A DNA stretch of 34,098 nucleotides from NCBI GenBank assembly GCA_028280455.1, contig JANQLT010000190.1, positions 1-34,098 of the forward strand, given 5' to 3'. This document shows, piece by piece, positions 1 to 8,090 of the stretch. Both the position numbers and the translations under genes were made by a program. Each line of letters opens with the position of its first letter. Within the stretch, counting starts at the first letter, position 1. This stretch comes from Kiloniellales bacterium (lineage in GTDB: Bacteria > Pseudomonadota > Alphaproteobacteria > Kiloniellales > JAKSDN01). The notes below the pieces were generated by a model, which saw nothing but the letters and a program-made list of their open reading frames with translations, had not been told where the DNA came from and made no database searches.

Positions 1-81
1 ATCGCCACGCGCTACGAAAAGACCGACACGAGCTTCGCCGCCATGATCCACCTGGCAGGCACACTCATGGCTCTCAAATAA
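1..81 (+). CDS. IS5-family transposase, 3' end only
   Basis: The frame is open from the first base of the window and ends at TAA 79..81, giving 26 residues that begin IATRYEKTD and end in LMALK. IATRY followed by a short hydrophobic helix is the usual C-terminus of IS5-family DDE transposases, just after the catalytic Glu helix. The catalytic residues lie outside the window, so whether the element is intact cannot be judged. Other IS families with the same C-terminal pattern remain possible. Confidence 0.65.
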   Translation: MATRYEKTDTSFAAMIHLAGTLMALK

Positions 82-82
82 A

Positions 83-97
83 TGTCCACAGGCCCTA
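83..97. mobile_element. candidate right terminal repeat of the IS
   Basis: Immediately after the transposase stop, the bases TGTCCACAGGCCC (83..95) read on the other strand as GGGCCTGTGGACA. This resembles the short terminal inverted repeats of IS5-family elements, which lie within a few bases of the transposase stop. The next bases, TA, could be part of the target duplication. The left end is outside the window, so this is a guess from position and general resemblance. Confidence 0.25.
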
Positions 98-117
98 AGG
101 CGGCAGCGCCGACGGCC

Positions 118-363
118 CTATGCCAGCTCCGGACTCCGTCCGGCCTCTCGAAGCCGCGAGAGACCCAGGGGCGTGGCCTTGACCATCGAGCCGACGGTCT
201 CCTGCCGCTCGCAGGCGACATAGCCCTGGTCGACCGCGTCTTCCCAGATCGTCAGCCTCGGGCAGGAGGTACGCCAAGCATCCATGACCTCCGCGTAGGG
301 CCGCGGCTTGGCGGCAAGCCACTCGATCAGGTCGAGCACGAGCGCATCGGTTTCTTGCGTCAC
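118..363 (-). CDS. small conserved hypothetical protein (81 aa)
   Basis: I chose the GTG at 363..361 because GAGG lies about five bases upstream on the coding strand, and because the similarity I recognise starts near here (DLIEWLAAKPRPYAEVMDAW, then SCPRLTIWEDAVDQGYV). This sequence type is a short protein I associate with alphaproteobacterial genomes, with no known function. The compact fold with a final TPLGLSRL stretch looks like a small winged-helix domain, but that is an impression. The frame stays open upstream to 600, but that extension translates a palindromic intergenic repeat and is not believed. The gene stands alone between an IS end and tctE. Confidence 0.55.
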   Translation of the reverse strand: MTQETDALVLDLIEWLAAKPRPYAEVMDAWRTSCPRLTIWEDAVDQGYVACERQETVGSMVKATPLGLSRLREAGRSPELA

Positions 364-450
364 CTTGGCCTCACAGTCTTTGCAGACACTGTAAAGGTGT
401 CTCCGCGACGAGGTGACATCAAGGGCTGAGATCGCGTAGCCGTCGACATG

Positions 451-573
451 GAAACGACCCGCCCCCTCACCAAGCTTGCGCGTTCTCTCCCCCGTCGGGG
501 GAGAGGGCTGGGGAGGCTTAGCGAAGCCGAAGGCTGAGCTTAGCCGGAGCCGGGTGAGGGGGCGGTTCGTTTC
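451..573. repeat. palindromic intergenic repeat with nested hairpin
   Basis: The outer arms GAAACGACCCGCCCCCTCAC (from 451) and its near-perfect reverse complement (553..573, one indel) enclose about 80 bases. Inside is a perfect hairpin, CTCTCCCCC-GTC-GGGGGAGAG at 485..505. CCCTCACC...GGGGGAGAGGG...GGTGAGGG repeats are typical dispersed intergenic elements of GC-rich proteobacteria. It lies downstream of tctE (stop near 617) and upstream of the small gene, both on the minus strand, so it could also end or stabilise the tctDE transcript. Confidence 0.7.
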
Positions 574-616
574 CCTTTGGCAGCGGCCGGGCGATGCCAC
601 CTAGTCCGGCAACACT

Positions 617-2032
617 CTAGGACGTCGCCCGCGCCATAGCGGGATCCGCGGGCGCCTCCGGCAGCAGGATGCGCACGAGCAGGCCGCCGGACGGCGCCGT
701 GTGAAGCGCCACCTGGCCGCCATGGCGCTCGGCGATCTCCTCGACGATCGCAAGGCCCAGGCCGCAGCCGCCCTCGACCTGATCGGACAGCCGCACGAAG
801 CGGTCGAACACGGCCGAGCGCTTGTCCTGCGGGATCCCCGGTCCGTCGTCCTCGACCTCGAGGACCACCTGGCCCGGCTTGCCGGCGGCCACCGTCCTGA
901 CCGTAATCGCGCTGCCCTCCGGACAGTATCGGAGGGCGTTGTCGATCAGGTTCGTCAGCATCTCGCGGACGAGCGTCGGGCTGCCCTCGACCCAAAGCCC
1001 GCGCGTCGGCCCCTCGAAGCCCAGGTCGAACCGCTTGGCCAGCGCCTCCTGGACCCAGTCGCCGGTCAGCTCGGCCGCGAGCTGGGCGACGTCGATCCGT
1101 TCCTCGTGCTCCGGCCCGTTGCGGTCATGCTGGGCGCGGGCCAGGTTCAGGAGCTGGTTGGCGAGACGGGAGGAATGCTGCGTCGCCTTGAGTATCTTGC
1201 CGAGGGACTCCTTGGCCTCCGCGCTGTCGGCTTCGCGCAGCGCCAGCTCCGACTGGGCCTGGAGCGCCGCCAGCGGAGTCCGCAACTGGTGGGAGGCGTT
1301 GGCGATGAACAGCTCCTGGCTGGCGATGCTCACCTTGAGCCGCGCCAGGAGCTGGTTGATCGCCGCCACCACGTCCCGGATCTCCTGCGGCATGGGGTGG
1401 GTGATCGGCCGCAAGTCCTCGTAGGATCGGCGTCGGATGGCCTGCTGCAGGCGCTTGAGCGGCGCCAAGCCCTGGGTGATGCCGATCCAGGCGAAGACGA
1501 GGGCGACGCAGATCAAGAGCACCAGCCTGATGCCCGCGCGCACCACCGATTCCGTGATCACCTGCTGCCGGCCGTGGCGCGTCTGCGTCACCTGGACGGT
1601 GACCCAGCCGTTGATGTCGCGCTCGGCGACGAGGAACGACATGGCGACGACCCGGACCGGCTCGCCCCGGTAGGTCGCGTTGTAGAACAGCGGCACGCCG
1701 CCTTCGAGGGGCTGGTCCGCCGGTATCTCCGGCAGGTCCTGGTAGCCCGTCAGGAAGGCACTAGCCGGACCGGACACCCTATAGAAGATCTCGTCCTCCG
1801 TGCCGGCGGTCATCAGCTCGAAGGTGCTCTCGGGAACCAGGTCGCCACCCGTCGCCACCACCTGCTCGGAGATCCCGAGGGCGAGGCCGACGATGAAGCG
1901 GTCGTGCAGGGAATCGGCGGTCTCGCGCGCGCTGATGTAGGCTTCGTAGAGGATCGCCGCCGACAGCAGGATGCCCGGCACGATGGCCCAGGCCAGGAGT
2001 CGACGGCGTAGCGATCGCTCGGCCCAGATCAT
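617..2032 (-). CDS. tctE: TctE-type sensor histidine kinase
   Basis: Inner-membrane sensor kinase of 471 residues. A short N-terminus leads into TM1 (about 9-30), followed by a periplasmic domain of about 135 residues (30-165), TM2 (about 166-186) and a HAMP-like linker. The HisKA H-box SHQLRTP has its phospho-His at 248. The ATPase domain shows the N box NLIDN (361-365), the G1 box DDGPGI (395-400) and the G2 box GCGLGLAIV (422-430), so all catalytic boxes are present. Its ATG (2032) overlaps the tctD stop by four bases (ATGA), so the pair is translationally coupled. The TctE assignment rests on architecture and on the divergent tctC transporter operon next door. The ligand is probably a tricarboxylate or dicarboxylate, which is an inference. 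Confidence 0.85.
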   Translation of the reverse strand: MIWAERSLRRRLLAWAIVPGILLSAAILYEAYISARETADSLHDRFIVGLALGISEQVVATGGDLVPESTFELMTAGTEDEIFYRVSGPASAFLTGYQDLPEIPADQPLEGGVPLFYNATYRGEPVRVVAMSFLVAERDINGWVTVQVTQTRHGRQQVITESVVRAGIRLVLLICVALVFAWIGITQGLAPLKRLQQAIRRRSYEDLRPITHPMPQEIRDVVAAINQLLARLKVSIASQELFIANASHQLRTPLAALQAQSELALREADSAEAKESLGKILKATQHSSRLANQLLNLARAQHDRNGPEHEERIDVAQLAAELTGDWVQEALAKRFDLGFEGPTRGLWVEGSPTLVREMLTNLIDNALRYCPEGSAITVRTVAAGKPGQVVLEVEDDGPGIPQDKRSAVFDRFVRLSDQVEGGCGLGLAIVEEIAERHGGQVALHTAPSGGLLVRILLPEAPADPAMARATS

Positions 2033-2697
2033 TGCACGTCTAGCAGATAGCCGAGCCCGCGAACCGTCCGTATGGTGACGTTCGGGTGAGAGAGCTTCTT
2101 TCGCAAGCGATGAACGTAGATCTCGATCGACGACAAGCTCGCCTCGTCATCGAAACTGAAGATGGACTCGGCGATCTGCTCCTTGCTCACCACCTTGCCG
2201 ACCCGGCGCAGCAGCACTTCGAGCAGGCTCCGCTCTCGCGGCGTCAGGTCGATGTCCCGGCCTTCGATCCAGCAGCTCCGGCTCTGGGTGTCGAAACTGA
2301 GGACGCCATGGCACATGACCGCGGACCTGGCTTCGCCGCTGCGCCGTCGCAGCATGGCGCGCACCCGCGCTTCCAGCTCCTCCAAGGCGAAGGGCTTGGT
2401 CAGATAGTCGTCGGCGCCCAGGTCGAGGCCGGCGACGCGCTGCTGGACCTCGGTGCGCGCGGTCAGGATCAGGACCGGACAATCCGAGCCACGTCGACGC
2501 AGGTTCCGCAGCACTTCCAGGCCATCCATCTTGGGGAGCGTCAGGTCGAGAATGATCAGGTCGTAGGTCTGGCTCGCCAGGACCTCGTCGGCGCTGTCGC
2601 CTTCGTTGAGGACATCGACGGCATAGTCCAGCTTCGAGAGCGATCGCGATACCGCGTCCGCCAACGTGGCATTATCCTCCACCAAGAGCAGGCGCAC
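2029..2697 (-). CDS. tctD: TctD-type response regulator (OmpR family)
   Basis: Response regulator of 222 residues. The receiver domain has the acidic pocket ED at 7-8, phospho-acceptor Asp51 (ILDLTLP), Thr79 and Lys101 (TKP). A C-terminal OmpR/PhoB winged helix follows, with LTPRERSLLEVLL, the recognition region SIEIYVHRLRKKL and the wing TIRTVRGLGYLL. I chose GTG 2697: it starts directly at the first beta strand (VRLLLVEDN) and has GGAGGAGG six bases upstream, whereas the longer frame adds an uncharacteristic GPPGEAAGG tail. It is transcribed away from tctC and followed by tctE with an ATGA overlap. In the family, TctD-type regulators activate the neighbouring tricarboxylate transporter genes. 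Confidence 0.87.
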   Translation of the reverse strand: MRLLLVEDNATLADAVSRSLSKLDYAVDVLNEGDSADEVLASQTYDLIILDLTLPKMDGLEVLRNLRRRGSDCPVLILTARTEVQQRVAGLDLGADDYLTKPFALEELEARVRAMLRRRSGEARSAVMCHGVLSFDTQSRSCWIEGRDIDLTPRERSLLEVLLRRVGKVVSKEQIAESIFSFDDEASLSSIEIYVHRLRKKLSHPNVTIRTVRGLGYLLDVQ

Positions 2698-2772
2698 GGG
2701 CCACCTCCTCCCACCGGCCGCTTCTCCCGGCGGCCCCTGAATCGCCAATCTAGCCCAATCCGCGGCGTGAAA

Positions 2773-2798
2773 GCTAACTGACAGGTAGGCCCGTTAGC
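2773..2798. promoter_or_regulatory. inverted repeat in the tctD/tctC divergent region
   Basis: GCTAAC (2773..2778) and GTTAGC (2793..2798) form a six-base inverted repeat separated by 14 bases. It lies in the 221-base divergent region between tctD and tctC, where a TctD operator would be expected. OmpR-family regulators more often bind direct repeats, so the assignment is weak. I saw no convincing -35/-10 pair in this interval. Confidence 0.25.
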
Positions 2799-2918
2799 CT
2801 AGCTGAACCAGGAGAACGGCAGCCAGACGCTCCAGGGTCCGGTAAGCCATTGGATCGGCTTGGCGCCCGTTGCTCCGCCCATCAGAAAAGGCCCTCTAGG
2901 GAGCGAGGAGGCAAGGTC

Positions 2919-4025
2919 ATGAAGTCAACCAAGGTACAGATCGGGCGTCGCATCGCCCTGGCGACAATCGGCGTCGCAGCCCTCGGCTTTGCCGGTCTGA
3001 CGGCGACGCCGTCGCTTGCCGTGGACATGTCCGGCAAGCGCATCGAGTGGATCATTCCCTTCAAGGAGGGCGGCGGCTCGGACACCTGGGCGCGCTTCTA
3101 CGCGCCGCAGATCTCGGGCAACCTGCCCGGTGAACCCGTCATCGCCGTCAAGAACATCCCCGGCGGCGGCTCGACCAAGGGCGCCAACCAGTTCCAGTCC
3201 CGCGCCAAGCCCAACGGCCTGACCATCCTCGGCACCTCGGGCTCGACGCAGTTCCCCTACCTGCTGGGCGACCGCCGGGTGCGCTACGAGTACAAGGACT
3301 GGCGGGTGGTCCTGGCCACGCCGACCGGTGGGGTCGTCTACGTCAATCCCGAGCTCGGCGTGACCTCGGCCGACGACATCGGCAAGCTGAAGGAGGTGGA
3401 CCTGCGCTACGGCAGCCAGGGCGCCACCTCGCTCGACCTCATCCCGCTGCTCGCCTTCGAGAAGCTCGGTCTCTCCGTCAAGGCCGTGTTCGGGATGAAG
3501 GGCCGCGGCGCCGGCCGGCTGGCCTTCGAGCGCGGCGAGACCAACATCGACTACCAGACCTCGTCGGGCTACCTGAAGAAGGTCACGCCCCTGGTCGAGG
3601 GCGGCAAGGCGGTTCCGATCATGAGCTGGGGTGCGCTCGACGAGCAGGGCAACCTGGTGCGCGACCCGACCTTCCCGGACCTGCCGCACTTTGCCGAGGT
3701 CTACGAGACGGTCCACGGCGAAGCGCCGTCGGGCGAGTGGTTCGACGCTTGGAAGGCCTTCTTCACCGCCGGCTTCGCCGCCCAGAAGATGGTGTTCCTG
3801 CCGAAGGACACGCCGGACGACGTCCTGCAGGCCTGGCGCGATGCCGCGGCCAAGACCATTGCCGCGCCGGGGTTCAAGGAGGAGTCGCAGTCGGTCCTCG
3901 GCACCTATCCGCAGAAGGTCGGTCCCGACGCGGAGCTGCTGCTGGAGACGGCGATCGACGTCGATCCGAAAGCCAAGGAATGGGTTCGGACCTGGCTGAC
4001 CGAAACCTACAACGTCAAGTTCTGA
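2919..4025 (+). CDS. tctC: TctC-type periplasmic tricarboxylate-binding protein
   Basis: Solute-binding protein of a tripartite tricarboxylate transporter (TTT, Bug family), 368 residues. The ATG at 2919 is preceded by GAGGAGG (2905..2911) with seven bases spacing and opens a classic Sec signal peptide: KSTK..GRR, a hydrophobic core, and likely cleavage after Ala34 (PSLA-VD). An open frame continues upstream to 2850, but that extension destroys the signal peptide. The mature protein has the Bug landmarks IEWIIPFKEGGGSDTWAR and the NIPGGGSTKGAN loop. It binds substrate in the periplasm and delivers it to the TctAB membrane unit encoded 67 bases downstream. It is longer than usual Bug proteins (about 320-330 residues), and the substrate is inferred only from context. 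Confidence 0.88.
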   Translation: MKSTKVQIGRRIALATIGVAALGFAGLTATPSLAVDMSGKRIEWIIPFKEGGGSDTWARFYAPQISGNLPGEPVIAVKNIPGGGSTKGANQFQSRAKPNGLTILGTSGSTQFPYLLGDRRVRYEYKDWRVVLATPTGGVVYVNPELGVTSADDIGKLKEVDLRYGSQGATSLDLIPLLAFEKLGLSVKAVFGMKGRGAGRLAFERGETNIDYQTSSGYLKKVTPLVEGGKAVPIMSWGALDEQGNLVRDPTFPDLPHFAEVYETVHGEAPSGEWFDAWKAFFTAGFAAQKMVFLPKDTPDDVLQAWRDAAAKTIAAPGFKEESQSVLGTYPQKVGPDAELLLETAIDVDPKAKEWVRTWLTETYNVKF

Positions 4026-4039
4026 CCTAGAGCCGTGAC

Positions 4040-4066
4040 GGGGGCGGGTCGATCGGGCCCGCCCCC
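4040..4066 (+). promoter_or_regulatory. intercistronic stem-loop between tctC and tctAB
   Basis: GGGGGCGGG (4040..4048) pairs perfectly with CCCGCCCCC (4058..4066) around a nine-base loop. There is no T-run after it, so it is not a standard intrinsic terminator. Stem-loops in this position are common in binding-protein transporter operons. They act by partial termination or by protecting the upstream message, so that the binding protein is made in excess of the membrane part. That role is inferred here. Confidence 0.5.
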
Positions 4067-4092
4067 ACACGACAGGCCTCGGGGGGAGACCA

Positions 4093-6063
4093 ATGCTTGA
4101 CAGTGCGCTCATCGCGCTCGCGAACATCACCAGCGGCGTCCACCTGCTCTACCTGATCGGCGGCGTCTTCTTGGGGCTCGCCGTCGGCATCTTCCCCGGT
4201 CTCGGCGGGATCGTCGGCCTCTCCCTGCTGCTGCCGTTCCTCTACGGCATGGACCCGACCTCGGCGCTGGCCATGCTGATCGGCCTGGTCGTGGTGATCC
4301 CGACCTCCGACACCTTCACCTCCGTCCTGATGGGCATCCCGGGCTCCAGCGCATCCCAGGCGACCGTGCTGGACGGCTTCCCGCTCGCCAAGCGGGGCGA
4401 AGCGGCCCGCGCGCTCGGCGCCGCCTTCTCCGCCTCGCTGTTCGGCGGCCTGCTCGGCGCCTTGATCCTGACGGTCTTCGTCCTGGTCGCCCGGCCCGTC
4501 ATCCTCCTGTTCGGCTCCGCCGAGCTCTTCATGCTGACCGTCCTCGGGCTCAGCATGGTCGGCGTCATGGCCGGCTCGAGCATCGTGAAGGGCTTGGCGG
4601 CCTGCGGCATCGGCCTGCTGATCGGCGGGATCGGCGGCGCGCCGGCCACCGGCGAATACCGCATGATCTTCGACCTGGACTACCTCACCGACGGCGTGCC
4701 GCTGGTGGTCGTCGGCCTGGGCATTTTCGCGATTCCGGAGATCGTCGACCTCTTGCGCCAGAATCGCTCCATCGCCGGCGGCGCGACGCTCGGCAAGGGC
4801 TGGCTCGACGGCTTGCGGGACACGATCCGCAACAAGTGGCTCTGCGTGCGCTGTGCCGGCATCGGCTCCATGGTCGGCGCCCTGCCCGGCCTCGGCGGCA
4901 GCGTCGTCGACTGGATCGCCTATGGCCACGTGGTGCAAACGGCCAAGGACAAGTCCCAGTTCGGCAAGGGCGACATCCGCGGCGTGCTGGCGCCGGAGTC
5001 CGCCAACAACGCCAAGGAGGGCGGCGGCCTGATCCCGACGCTGCTGTTCGGCGTGCCCGGCTCCGGCAGCATGGCAGTGTTCCTCGGCGGCATGGTGCTG
5101 ATCGGCCTCGAGCCCGGCCCCTCCATGGTCGAGGACAACCTGGACATCACCTACACGATCATCTGGTCGCTGGCGCTGGCCAACGTCATCGGCGCGGGCA
5201 CCTGCCTGCTGATCTCCAAGCACGTCGCCAAGCTGACCACCATCCGCTACACGCTGATGGCGCCCTTCATGATCATGGTGATCTGCTTCGGCGCCTTCCA
5301 GGCGACCCGCGACCTCGGCGACCTGGTCGCGCTCTTCGCCATCGGCCTGCTCGGCATCCTGATGAAGCGCTTCGGCTGGCCGCGCCCGGCGCTGCTGATC
5401 GGCTTCGTCCTGTCGGGCCAGATGGAGACCTATCTCTATCAGGCGCTGCAGTTCTACGAGTGGAGCTTCCTCACGCGGCCCGGCGTCATCATCATCGGCC
5501 TCCTGACCCTGGGCTCGGTGGCGCTCGGCGCGATCTACGGCCAGCGCGGCACCGACGAGGAGCAGACCCGCCGGGCGCCGAACCGCCGCCCGCAGGTCCT
5601 CTTCGCCGGCTTCCTCCTGCTCGGCTTCGCCTACGGCCTCTACGACGCCTTCCAGCAATCCTACCTGGGTGGCGTCTATACCGGTGCGGTCTCCGCGGTC
5701 ATGCTGCTGCTCTGCGGCTGCGTGCTCTACGGCCTGACCCTCGCGCCGGCGACCGCCCCGGCCAACCACGACGAGGAGCTCGGCGCCGAGCCCGGCAGCC
5801 GCGAGGAGCGCCTCGGCCTCGGCCACTACATCTACTGGCTGGCCGGCCTCCTGGTGGCGATCTTCGCGATCGGCTACCTGCTGGCGCTGACGGCCTTCTT
5901 CCTCGTCTTTCTTCGGGTCAAGGGCGGCATCTCCTGGGCCAGGACCGCGCTGCTGACGGCCTGCGGCATCGGCTTCCTGGTCTTCCTGGCCCACATCATG
6001 GTGCTCGATTTTCCGCGCGGCCTGCTTCAGGAGGCGGTCAGCCTGCCCTGGCCGATCGGATGA
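4093..6063 (+). CDS. tctA: TctA-TctB fused tripartite tricarboxylate transporter membrane protein
   Basis: 656-residue integral membrane protein. Residues 1 to about 485 are TctA: many helices and the two related motifs GIFPGLGG (32-39) and GALPGLGG, which mark its internal repeat. After a charged linker (about 486-500, rich in Glu, Arg and Pro) come about 150 residues with four more hydrophobic helices, resembling the small subunit TctB. TctA normally has about 500 residues and TctB 140-180, and no separate tctB is present, so this looks like a natural fusion of both membrane subunits in the gene order binding protein then membrane protein. The ATG is preceded by GGGGAG with four bases spacing. 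The protein should import tricarboxylates handed over by TctC using an ion gradient. Confidence 0.85.
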   Translation: MLDSALIALANITSGVHLLYLIGGVFLGLAVGIFPGLGGIVGLSLLLPFLYGMDPTSALAMLIGLVVVIPTSDTFTSVLMGIPGSSASQATVLDGFPLAKRGEAARALGAAFSASLFGGLLGALILTVFVLVARPVILLFGSAELFMLTVLGLSMVGVMAGSSIVKGLAACGIGLLIGGIGGAPATGEYRMIFDLDYLTDGVPLVVVGLGIFAIPEIVDLLRQNRSIAGGATLGKGWLDGLRDTIRNKWLCVRCAGIGSMVGALPGLGGSVVDWIAYGHVVQTAKDKSQFGKGDIRGVLAPESANNAKEGGGLIPTLLFGVPGSGSMAVFLGGMVLIGLEPGPSMVEDNLDITYTIIWSLALANVIGAGTCLLISKHVAKLTTIRYTLMAPFMIMVICFGAFQATRDLGDLVALFAIGLLGILMKRFGWPRPALLIGFVLSGQMETYLYQALQFYEWSFLTRPGVIIIGLLTLGSVALGAIYGQRGTDEEQTRRAPNRRPQVLFAGFLLLGFAYGLYDAFQQSYLGGVYTGAVSAVMLLLCGCVLYGLTLAPATAPANHDEELGAEPGSREERLGLGHYIYWLAGLLVAIFAIGYLLALTAFFLVFLRVKGGISWARTALLTACGIGFLVFLAHIMVLDFPRGLLQEAVSLPWPIG

Positions 6064-6094
6064 TGCCGAAGATGCCGCAGCGGCGGAGGAGAGG

Positions 6095-6952
6095 ATGACC
6101 AAGTACCGCAGCCTGTTGATGCCCATGGGACTGGCCGGCGAGGCCGAGCAGCGGCTTGCCGGCGCGCTCGCCGTCGCCAAGCACTTCGGCGCCCACTTGC
6201 AGCTCCTGTTCACCTACGTGAGCCCGCGCCAGTCGATCCCGGAGGACATCTTCGGGATGTCCAAGGAGACGATGCGCGGCCTGGCGGAGACGGCCGACCG
6301 CCATGCCGAGGCGGCCGGGGCGGATCTCCGGGCCCTGTTCGACCGGCTTTGCGCGGAGCAGGGAATCCCGGTCGGCGAGGGTCCGGCACCGCAGGGTCCG
6401 AGCGCATCCTGGCAGCAGAGCACGGGGCTGCGCAGCCAGTTGATCGCCATCCACGGCCGACTGGTCGACCTGGTCCTGATGTCGCGCCCGACTCAATCGG
6501 GGCCGTCGGCCTCCTTCGAGGCGGCGCTCCTGGAAACCGGCAAGCCGCTGCTGCTGATGCCGCGAGACCGGCCGTCCTTCGCCGCCGAGCGTATCCTGAT
6601 CGGCTGGAACGGCAGCCGCGAGGCGGCACGGGCCGTCAACGACGCCCTGCCGATGCTGCTCGACGCGACCTCGGTCGTCGTGGTGGCCACGGCGGATTGC
6701 GCGACCGCCGATCCCTCCCTGGAAGGCGTCAAGCAGTACCTGTCACTGAAGGGCGTCGACGCCACGACAGACATACTCCGTCCGCAGGGCGACCACATCG
6801 GCAACGCCCTGCTCGAGGCCGCCGAGGCCAACGGCGCGGATCTCATCGTCATGGGCGGCTACGGCCGGCCGCGTATGCGCGACATGATCTTCGGCGGCGT
6901 CACCCACGAGATCCTGGCCAAGGCCGACCGGCCGGTGCTGATGGCCCACTGA
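6095..6952 (+). CDS. universal stress protein, tandem UspA domains
   Basis: Cytoplasmic protein of 285 residues with two Usp folds. The first half (1 to about 150) is degenerate. The second begins near AERILIGWNGS (about 163) and ends with the nucleotide-binding pattern GGYGRPRMRD, then GGVTHEIL, the G-x2-G-x9-G(S/T) type motif of ATP-binding Usp proteins. GGAGG lies five bases before the ATG. It sits 31 bases after tctAB and 16 before the isomerase gene, so it is probably co-transcribed with both. Usp genes are frequent passengers in TTT and TRAP transporter operons. The specific role here is unknown. Confidence 0.87.
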   Translation: MTKYRSLLMPMGLAGEAEQRLAGALAVAKHFGAHLQLLFTYVSPRQSIPEDIFGMSKETMRGLAETADRHAEAAGADLRALFDRLCAEQGIPVGEGPAPQGPSASWQQSTGLRSQLIAIHGRLVDLVLMSRPTQSGPSASFEAALLETGKPLLLMPRDRPSFAAERILIGWNGSREAARAVNDALPMLLDATSVVVVATADCATADPSLEGVKQYLSLKGVDATTDILRPQGDHIGNALLEAAEANGADLIVMGGYGRPRMRDMIFGGVTHEILAKADRPVLMAH

Positions 6953-6968
6953 CGGACAGAGCGAAACC

Positions 6969-8090
6969 ATGCAGACCAGAATCCCTTGCGTGTTCATGCG
7001 CGGCGGCACCTCGAAGGGGCCCTACTTCCTGTCGCGCGACCTGCCGGCCGAGGCGGCGGTCCGCAACCGGGTGCTGCTCTCGGCCATGGGCTCGCCGGAC
7101 CTGCGCCAGATCGACGGCATCGGCGGGGGCGATAGCCTGACCAGCAAGGTCGCGGTGGTCGGCCCGCCCTCGCGCCCGGACGCCGAGGTCGACTACCTCT
7201 TCGCCCAGGTCTCGACCGAGCGCGCCTTGGTCGACACGGAGCCGACCTGCGGCAACATCCTGTCCGGCGTCGGCGCCTTCGCGATCGAGGCCGGGCTCGT
7301 GCCCGCGGCCGAGGGCAAGACCCGCGTCATGGTCCACAACGTCAATACCCGCGCCCTGATCGAGGTCGAGGTGCAGACGCCGCAGGGGCATGTCGAGTAC
7401 GAGGGCGATGCCGCCATCGACGGCGTGCCCGGCAAGGCCGCGCCGGTGCTCCTCAACTTCATGGACATCGTCGGCTCGAAGACCGGCGCACTGCTGCCGA
7501 CCGGCCGCTTGCGAGAGGAGATCGACGGCATCGAGGTCACCTGTATCGACGTGGCCATGCCGACCGTCATCATGCGGGCGCGCGATCTCGGCAAGACGGG
7601 CCACGAGAGCAAGGCCGAGCTGGACGAAGACCGGGCGCTGTTCGAGCGCCTGGAGTCGATCCGCCGGGCCGCCGCCCTGCGCATGGGCCTCGGCGAGGTA
7701 TCGGAGAAGGTCGTGCCGAAGCTGGCCCTGCTGGCCGAGCCGACAGCCGGCGGCAGCATCGCGTCGCGCTACTTCGTTCCCCACAAGACCCATGCCGCGC
7801 ACGCGGTCTCCGGCGCCATCTGCGTCGCCGCCTGCACGGTGATCGAGGGCACGGTCGCCGACGGCCTCGGCCGCGTCGCGCGCCGGCCGAAGCAGACGAT
7901 CTCGATCGAGCATCCCTCGGGCACGATCGATATCGTCCTCGAAGTGCGCGGCCGGGGCGCGGAAACCGACGTCGTCCGCGCCGGGACCCTGCGCACCTGT
8001 CGGCGTCTCTTCGAGGGCAACGTGCTGATCCCCTCGGCCATCTGGGCCGGCCATCGCGACCGGCAGGGGCTCAGCGCGACCGCTCCATGA
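6969..8090 (+). CDS. prpF: PrpF-family isomerase (aconitate or 4-oxalomesaconate type)
   Basis: 373-residue protein of the PrpF family (diaminopimelate-epimerase fold). The N-terminal signature MRGGTSKG is at residues 10-17, and Cys94 lies in TCGNILSG, likely the equivalent of the proposed catalytic Cys of PrpF. A second glycine-rich stretch, HAVSGAICVAAC, is in the C-terminal half. Characterised relatives isomerise 2-methylaconitate, 4-oxalomesaconate (GalD, LigU) or aconitate by proton transfer at a double bond. Its place between a tricarboxylate transporter and tcuAB suggests a substrate such as cis/trans-aconitate. That is an inference, and the 4-oxalomesaconate tautomerase subgroup is the main alternative. 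Its 3' end overlaps the convergent LysR gene by 20 bases. Confidence 0.85.
   Translation: MQTRIPCVFMRGGTSKGPYFLSRDLPAEAAVRNRVLLSAMGSPDLRQIDGIGGGDSLTSKVAVVGPPSRPDAEVDYLFAQVSTERALVDTEPTCGNILSGVGAFAIEAGLVPAAEGKTRVMVHNVNTRALIEVEVQTPQGHVEYEGDAAIDGVPGKAAPVLLNFMDIVGSKTGALLPTGRLREEIDGIEVTCIDVAMPTVIMRARDLGKTGHESKAELDEDRALFERLESIRRAAALRMGLGEVSEKVVPKLALLAEPTAGGSIASRYFVPHKTHAAHAVSGAICVAACTVIEGTVADGLGRVARRPKQTISIEHPSGTIDIVLEVRGRGAETDVVRAGTLRTCRRLFEGNVLIPSAIWAGHRDRQGLSATAP

Noticed and set aside
364..600. N-terminal extension of the small gene at 118..363
   Set aside because: The extra residues translate a palindromic intergenic repeat, and the GTG at 363 has a better ribosome site.
701..2011. A 436-codon plus-strand open frame opposite tctE
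   Set aside because: It is a shadow of the histidine kinase. The kinase boxes are complete on the minus strand.
4027..6213. A 728-codon minus-strand open frame opposite tctAB
   Set aside because: It is a mirror of the GC-rich codon bias of tctAB. The product is a run of Ala, Asp, Glu, Gln, Arg and His without motifs, while the plus strand encodes a clear membrane protein with a ribosome site.
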